From Verrucomicrobia bacterium UBA1263 (GTDB lineage: Bacteria > Verrucomicrobiota > Verrucomicrobiia > Limisphaerales > UBA1412): 11,808 bases of DNA. Made by a program: the position numbers and the translations under genes. The stretch covers positions 6,560 through 18,367 of the forward strand of contig DBVN01000086.1 of the NCBI GenBank assembly GCA_002308515.1, in the 5' to 3' direction. The notes under the pieces are model-generated. The model saw only the letters and a program-made list of their open reading frames with translations, was not told where the DNA came from and did no database searches. Below, piece after piece: positions 8,299-11,808 of the stretch. The first letter of the stretch is position 1; each line of letters begins with the position of its first letter.

Positions 8299-8755
8299 CT
8301 GTTTTCCGAAATGGGACACCCAAAACTAGGGAAAAGTGGAGTTATTAACAAACAGATAAAGCAAAAGCATCAATAGTCCCACTTTAATCCATGTGAAAGC
8401 TCTATAATTCGATAAATTTATTCCATCAGTTCGTTTGAAGAAAGAAATGAATGTCGTTTTGAGGACGCTTTATTATCAATTTTTTGATACAGCAAAGCTA
8501 CAATGAATCAGAAGATCCTTAAACAAGCCGTAGACATGAAATGAGGACGATGTTTTGATGGATTTTCGCGACTCTTTTTGGTCTTTTGGCTCACCTACTA
8601 TTCACAATTCTTAGTCCAGCTTTTTATCCATCGCTCTATTCCTATTGTATTTTTGGTTTAAAGGCACAACGGGACACCCAAATTTCCAATTTTTTCCTTT
8701 TAACTCATTGATTTTCAAAACCCATTTTTTAGAGCTCATTTTTTTCGGAAAACAG
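8299..8755. mobile_element. 457-bp gene-less element with 13-bp terminal inverted repeats (MITE-like)
   Basis: CTGTTTTCCGAAA at 8299-8311 is the exact reverse complement of TTTCGGAAAACAG at 8743-8755. Each end sits at a boundary of the 126-bp direct repeat, with a single extra G at 8756. The interior is A/T-rich. I find only very short open frames (for example 21 codons from the ATG at 8311), none with a credible protein, so it would need a transposase from elsewhere. GGGACACCCAAA occurs twice in the same direction, at 8313-8324 and 8671-8682, just inside the left end and about 60 bp from the right end. An imperfect inverted pair, AAAGTGG near 8334 and CCCACTTT near 8378, lies inside the left part. 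The family is not recognised. An untranslated RNA or an invertible segment are other possibilities. Confidence 0.45.
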
Positions 8756-8756
8756 G

Positions 8757-8803
8757 AGATAATCGAGCAAAGCCCCATTTCGCAGTCGGAAGCAAAACTA
8801 TAA
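8757..8803 (+). pseudogene. Duplicated 3' tail of hsdS, not expressed
   Basis: Encodes IIEQSPISQSEAKL and the stop, identical to the end of HsdS. The frame upstream in the inserted segment stays open for some distance (back to about 8615) but has no ATG, no ribosome site and no resemblance to a specificity domain. I read it as a by-product of the 126-bp duplication, not as an alternative HsdS tail. Confidence 0.55.
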
Positions 8804-8843
8804 CCAGCTCATTACCTTAAAAATTCACACCATGAGAAGCAAA

Positions 8844-8863
8844 CTCTGTCACCTCGTCAGGGT
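8844..8863 (+). repeat. 20-bp flanking repeat, right copy 2
   Basis: Same 20 bases as 8260-8279, present because the sequence lies inside the 126-bp duplication. Confidence 0.6.
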
Positions 8864-8915
8864 TTCAGAGCCAGCCGTTGTCTTCTCAACAATGTAATTC
8901 ATTCAATAAAAAATA

Positions 8916-8945
8916 TCTGTGTCCTCTGTGTCCATCCGTGGTTCC
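8916..8945 (-). repeat. Dispersed-type intergenic repeat with two CTGTGTCC units
   Basis: On the plus strand CTGTGTCC occurs at 8917-8924 and again at 8926-8933, followed by ATCCGTGGTTCC. Read on the minus strand it has the form GGAACCACGGATGGACACAG and continues with AGGACACAG. From memory, sequences of this CCACGGATG/ACACAGAGGACACAG type are scattered between genes in many environmental bacteria, with no assigned function. Only one copy is present here, so the dispersed nature is recalled, not shown. Confidence 0.45.
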
Positions 8946-8946
8946 G

Positions 8947-8981
8947 AAAAAAAGACCCCTGCGGCCGAAAGACTGCAGGGG
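8947..8981 (-). terminator. Intrinsic terminator of the FKBP gene
   Basis: On the minus strand CCCCTGC (8981-8975) pairs with GCAGGGG (8962-8956). The inner arm is partly paired, and a run of seven T residues (8953-8947) follows two bases after the stem. It begins 33 bp after the isomerase stop and is correctly oriented to end the mutase-isomerase transcript. Confidence 0.85.
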
Positions 8982-9014
8982 CGGAAACAACATATTATGA
9001 ATGAAAAATAAAAC

Positions 9015-9839
9015 TTATTCCTTCTTATCTTTCAAAGTCTCTTTCTTGATGATCTCAGGCTTGGCGCCTTTTTCCATCTCGGCCTTGGAGGGGACCTTGA
9101 TGATGTCGCTGGTCACCTGTTTCTGACCGCTGACCGGTTCCGGTGCTTTGGGCTTGGAGAAGGAGATCAGTTCCACCTCGAAAATGAGGGTGGAATTGGG
9201 CTCGATGCCGCGGTTGCCGCGTTCGCCGTAAGCCAGATTCGCCGGGATGTAGAATTCAAACTTGGCACCCGGTTTCATCAGCTGCATACCTTCGGTCCAG
9301 CCTTTGATCACGCCCTTGAGCGGGAAAGTGGAGGGCTGCTCGCGTTTGTAGGAGCTGTCGAATTCTTTGCCGTCCAGAGTGGTGCCACGATAGTGGACCG
9401 TGACGGTGTCGTCAGCGGCGGGATGGTCGCCTTCACCTTCTTTGATGACTTTGTATTGCAAGCCGCTTTCGGTGGTCTTGACACCTTCCTTTTTCTTATT
9501 CTCTTCCAGGAATTTTTCGCCTTCCTTGAGGTTCTTCTCGGCCAGCTCGGCGCGCTTCAGCTCAGCCTTGGCGCGGAGTTCGGCCTGGAATTTGGTCATG
9601 ATCTCGCGGACTTCTTCCTCGGAGAAGACGTTGGTCTTGCCGGCATAGCCTTCTTTGAAACCATTGAAAAAGGCATCCGGGTCGATCTCCACATACTGCT
9701 GAAGCATGGATAAACCATTGCTCTGGCCAATGATGTAACCGACTTTCTTGGCATCCGTGTCCAGATCTTCTTTCTGAACATCCGCCTGCACACACGCTAC
9801 CGCAGCCAGAAGGCTGCACACTAATAATATTTTTTTCAT
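9015..9839 (-). CDS. Exported FKBP-type peptidyl-prolyl isomerase (Mip/FkpA-like)
   Basis: Folding catalyst and chaperone for exported proteins, interconverting cis and trans X-proline bonds. The 274 residues begin with a signal peptide (MKKILLVCSLLAAVA). Cleavage could follow VQA at 17-19, or C16 could be lipidated, although AVAC is a poor lipobox. A Mip-type dimerisation region spans about 22-65, with a long charged helix to about 118. The FKBP domain spans about 120-228. The substrate pocket is complete when compared with FKBP12: Y150, F160, D161, F172, V177, I178, W181, Y204 (in LAYGERG) and F220. A lysine-rich tail (230-274) extends beyond the usual domain end; its role is unknown. It lies 48 bp after the mutase with no terminator between, so co-transcription is likely. 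No strong ribosome site is visible (GTAAGAT precedes the ATG). Confidence 0.94.
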   Translation of the reverse strand: MKKILLVCSLLAAVACVQADVQKEDLDTDAKKVGYIIGQSNGLSMLQQYVEIDPDAFFNGFKEGYAGKTNVFSEEEVREIMTKFQAELRAKAELKRAELAEKNLKEGEKFLEENKKKEGVKTTESGLQYKVIKEGEGDHPAADDTVTVHYRGTTLDGKEFDSSYKREQPSTFPLKGVIKGWTEGMQLMKPGAKFEFYIPANLAYGERGNRGIEPNSTLIFEVELISFSKPKAPEPVSGQKQVTSDIIKVPSKAEMEKGAKPEIIKKETLKDKKE

Positions 9840-9887
9840 ATCTTACGTATCTAAATCTAAATAGTTAAAATCAAAATCATAAAAAGT

Positions 9888-11327
9888 TTAGTCCAGCAAA
9901 GCCTGGCAGGCCGTCTTGAGCGCCTCCAGGTGAGCCGGTGTCCTCGCTTCTATGTAACACCGGAAAACCGGTTCGGTCCCGCTGGCACGAAAAGCGACCC
10001 ACTCGCCGTCATCCAGCAGGAACTTGAATCCATCCATCTTGTTCAAAGACTGCACTTTGAAATCACCGATCCTGTCCACTCCCGAGCCCAGACGGCTGAG
10101 CAGACCGGCCTTCTTATCCGGCGCCACCGCGATATTGATACGGTCGGAGTAGTAGTAACCGGCTTTGTCCTGGATCTCCTTGAGGATGGACCCCAGACTC
10201 CGGCCTTCTTTGGCCGCCAGTTCCGCCATCAGCAGAGTGGCCAGCACACCATCTTTCTCCGGCACATGGCCTTTGACAGACAGACCGCCGGATTCCTCGC
10301 CGCCCACGATGATCGGCTCGGACTCCATCAGCGCGCCGATGTACTTGAAGCCGACCGGTGTCTCATGCACCTTGACCCCGTAGATCGAAGCGACCGCGTC
10401 CACCAGATGGCTGGTCGGGACCGTGCGGACGACCGAACCGGTCCATCCGCGGTTCTTGACCAGATGATACAGAGCCAACGCAAGGATCTGATTGGGAACC
10501 AGAAAAGTCCCGTCCGTATCCACCACGCCGAAACGATCCGCGTCACCATCCACACCCAGACCCAGAGTCGCTTTGCCGGCCAGGACCAGTTCACGAGCCT
10601 GAGCCATGCCCTCCGCGTTGGGTTCCGGACGATGTCCGCCAAAGAGCGGATTGCTCTCATTATGCAGGCGGATGATCTCGACCCCGGCGGATTCCAGCAG
10701 AGTATCCAGATAACCACGCCCGGCACCGTACATCAGTTCCACAGCAACCTTGATCTTGCTCTGAGCCAATACATTGAAATCAATGAACTTGCGGATCTCC
10801 GCGAAATAAAGCTCATGGGGATCGATCGTGGCGCAGGTGTACTGCCCCGGCAGCTTCACTTTCGGTTCCCAGCCGCTTTGCTGAAGCTCGGCGATGCGCG
10901 CTTCCACCCGGCTGGTGATCTCCGCGGGAGCTCCCGCCCCGTTCCATGTTGAAAACTTAAAGCCCTGATATTCAGGAGGGTTATGACTTGCCGTCAGATT
11001 GATCCCACCCAAGGCTTTCTTGGCGCGGATCAGAAAAGCGATCACGGGAGTAGGCGTAGGCCCCTCGCAAAGAAGAGGTTCATAGCCGTTCTGCTCCAGG
11101 ATCTCGGCCACCGCCAAAGCGAAATCACTGCCCAGGAAACGGGCATCATGCCCCAGTATCACCAGGGGTTTGAGAGCCGCCAGCGGAGACGCGGGATCTT
11201 TGCGCTCGGCGGTCAGATAATCCGCCACAGCCTGGGCGGCCACCCGGACGTTATCGAAGGTGAAGTCTCTGGCGATCAAGCCTCTCCACCCGGAAGTCCC
11301 AAATTTGATTTTTGGATAAGAGCTCAT
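9888..11327 (-). CDS. Phosphoglucomutase/phosphomannomutase family protein
   Basis: Cytoplasmic phosphohexomutase that moves phosphate between C1 and C6 of a hexose, feeding nucleotide-sugar or glycogen synthesis. Numbered from the ATG at 11327 (479 residues, normal length). It shows all four family signatures in order: the phosphoserine loop TASHNP with S114; the metal site DGDADR with D260, D262 and D264; the sugar loop GGEESGG at 342-348; and the phosphate loop RASGTEP at 447-453. TASHNP with GGEESGG favours a glucose/mannose mutase over GlmM, but the sugar is not settled. The frame is open upstream to 11426. I prefer 11327 because MSSYPKIKFGTSGWRG is the usual family N-terminus, and the 33 extra residues (MRKGQKSCKASC...) resemble nothing and begin inside the T-run of a hairpin. 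The ribosome site before 11327 is weak. The isomerase gene follows in the same direction. Confidence 0.94.
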   Translation of the reverse strand: MSSYPKIKFGTSGWRGLIARDFTFDNVRVAAQAVADYLTAERKDPASPLAALKPLVILGHDARFLGSDFALAVAEILEQNGYEPLLCEGPTPTPVIAFLIRAKKALGGINLTASHNPPEYQGFKFSTWNGAGAPAEITSRVEARIAELQQSGWEPKVKLPGQYTCATIDPHELYFAEIRKFIDFNVLAQSKIKVAVELMYGAGRGYLDTLLESAGVEIIRLHNESNPLFGGHRPEPNAEGMAQARELVLAGKATLGLGVDGDADRFGVVDTDGTFLVPNQILALALYHLVKNRGWTGSVVRTVPTSHLVDAVASIYGVKVHETPVGFKYIGALMESEPIIVGGEESGGLSVKGHVPEKDGVLATLLMAELAAKEGRSLGSILKEIQDKAGYYYSDRINIAVAPDKKAGLLSRLGSGVDRIGDFKVQSLNKMDGFKFLLDDGEWVAFRASGTEPVFRCYIEARTPAHLEALKTACQALLD

Positions 11328-11426
11328 TCTATACAGCTGCCAGACATCAAGCCGAGGCTCAATATCTAAACGCACCCATTGAAGCAACTTGCAGGACGCT
11401 TTGCAAGACTTTTGCCCCTTCCGCAT

Positions 11427-11461
11427 AAAAAAGATGGGGAGAAACCGTTAAGGTTTCTCCC
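11427..11461 (-). terminator. Terminator-like hairpin in front of the mutase gene
   Basis: GGGAGAAACC (11437-11446) and GGTTTCTCCC (11452-11461) form a perfect 10-bp stem around GTTAA. On the minus strand the stem is followed, after four bases, by six T residues (11432-11427). It therefore points toward the mutase start 100 bp away. No minus-strand gene lies to its right within the window. It may be an attenuator in the mutase leader or may stop incoming transcription. No T-run follows on the plus strand. Confidence 0.6.
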
Positions 11462-11703
11462 AAACACTACTCAGCCAGAAAGAATGCATTTTTTTAAATG
11501 CTGTAGATTATTAGTAGATTTGTGTTTGTCCCTTTTGATTGAGACAAACGGAAAGAAAAGAACAAATATGAGCTGCATTAACTCATACAACACTCATTTT
11601 TGAGCAACATCTATGCCAAACTCATCGGTATATATCAAAAAAATTATTCGGTTTTGTCAGGATTTTCTTGTCTTTTGGGACGTTTTGCTGCAAGGTGTTG
11701 TGC
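11462..11703. promoter_or_regulatory. Intergenic control region between divergent genes, with hairpins and CTCAT cluster
   Basis: A/T-rich and without a credible gene. Inverted repeats are GCATTT-TTTT-AAATGC (11486-11501), GTTTGTC (11524-11530) with GACAAAC (11543-11549), and CTCA-TTTT-TGAG (11593-11604). ACTCAT occurs at 11581-11586, 11592-11597 and 11620-11625, and its inverse ATGAG at 11568-11572. This is a possible operator for the right-hand gene. I could not pick out a convincing -35/-10 pair. Confidence 0.35.
11692..11697 (+). promoter_or_regulatory. Ribosome binding site of the Tat-exported protein
   Basis: AAGGTG lies 6 bp before the ATG at 11704 and is a moderate Shine-Dalgarno match. 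It supports that start, which is too close to the window edge to be judged by length. Confidence 0.5.
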
Positions 11704-11808
11704 ATGAATTATACGAGTTTTTCGCGTAGATCGTTCTTAAAAACTTTGGGAGCCGCCACTCTGGCAGCGCCCTTCATCACACGCAACCTGATCGCGGCAC
11801 CGCCGTCC
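11704..11808 (+). CDS. N-terminus of a Tat-exported protein, cut by the window edge
   Basis: The 35 visible codons begin MNYTSFSRRSFLKTLGAATL. SRRSFLK at residues 7-13 is an almost ideal twin-arginine motif, followed by a moderately hydrophobic stretch (14-31) rich in alanine. Such signals export already folded proteins, often with a bound cofactor. In bacteria of this kind they are common on Gfo/Idh/MocA-family oxidoreductases, sulfatases and sugar-related enzymes. Nothing of the mature protein is visible, so no function is assigned. It is transcribed away from the mutase gene, with a 376-bp gene-free stretch between them. Confidence 0.8.
   Translation, partial: MNYTSFSRRSFLKTLGAATLAAPFITRNLIAAPPS

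Larger units (their letters stand above)
8757..8882 (+). repeat. 126-bp perfect direct repeat, copy 2
   Basis: Exact copy of 8173-8298. Because it repeats the end of hsdS after that gene has finished, it must be the duplicated copy in functional terms. Host-like sequence starting TTCTCAACAATG follows directly at 8883. Confidence 0.97.

Noticed and set aside
8403..8408. TATAAT inside the inserted segment
   Set aside because: No -35 partner at a usable distance and no gene downstream; A/T-rich DNA gives such hits by chance.
8615..8803. Open frame joining the inserted segment to the duplicated hsdS tail as an alternative specificity cassette
   Set aside because: No ATG or ribosome site, and no conserved HsdS block or TRD-like sequence before the duplicated tail.
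8173..8882. CRISPR-like repeat array
   Set aside because: Only two copies of a 126-bp unit with a 458-bp spacer, and no cas genes; this is a duplication, not an array.
9930..10952. 340-codon open frame on the plus strand
   Set aside because: Antisense to the mutase, whose motifs are complete in the other strand; the peptide is low in recognisable structure and rich in H, Q and R as shadow frames often are.
11328..11426. 33-residue N-terminal extension of the mutase
   Set aside because: The extension is not family-like and begins at the T-run of a hairpin; ATG 11327 gives the normal N-terminus and length.
11379..11603. 74-codon open frame on the plus strand
   Set aside because: It runs through the terminator hairpin and the intergenic repeats, has no ribosome site and no family resemblance.

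Overview
The window looks like part of a chromosome from a PVC-type bacterium, with Lentisphaerota the best guess. The reasons are a rhamnosidase-family glycosidase of a polysaccharide degrader, a secreted protein with the Tat motif SRRSFLK, an exported Mip/FkpA-like FKBP isomerase, and intergenic REP-like repeats. The phylum is an inference from style; there is no rRNA or marker gene to prove it.

Layout. (1) 1-2363 (+): a GH78-like alpha-L-rhamnosidase. Its reading frame stays open to the left edge, so the gene begins outside the window and the ATG at 66 is internal. (2) 2364-2511: a REP-like hairpin (2399-2426), a 20-bp repeat (2448-2467) and a TATAAT box, marking the left edge of a compositionally different region. 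(3) 2512-8219 (+): a complete type I restriction-modification operon in the order hsdR, hsdM, hsdS, visibly richer in A/T than its surroundings. hsdS starts with TTG overlapping the hsdM stop. (4) 8220-9014, no gene: a perfect 126-bp direct repeat, whose left copy includes the last 15 codons of hsdS plus the stop, flanks a 458-bp A/T-rich segment with 13-bp terminal inverted repeats. A dispersed-type repeat and the terminator of the next gene follow. (5) 9015-11327 (-): a phosphohexomutase followed 48 bp later by an exported FKBP isomerase, probably one transcript. (6) 11328-11703, no gene: a hairpin plus T-run facing the mutase, and a cluster of CTCAT/ATGAG motifs. (7) 11704-11808 (+): the first 35 codons of a Tat-exported protein cut by the right edge.

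How it fits together. HsdR, HsdM and HsdS form one restriction and modification complex, probably acquired horizontally and inserted between G/C-rich resident genes. A 20-bp sequence occurs in inverted orientation on both sides of the operon (19/20 identical), so the island lies between members of one small repeat family. The most unusual structure is the repeat-element-repeat arrangement at the end of hsdS. It resembles an insertion with a very long target duplication, a pattern previously reported around restriction-modification genes. I see no CRISPR array, tRNA, rRNA or recognisable transposase gene.
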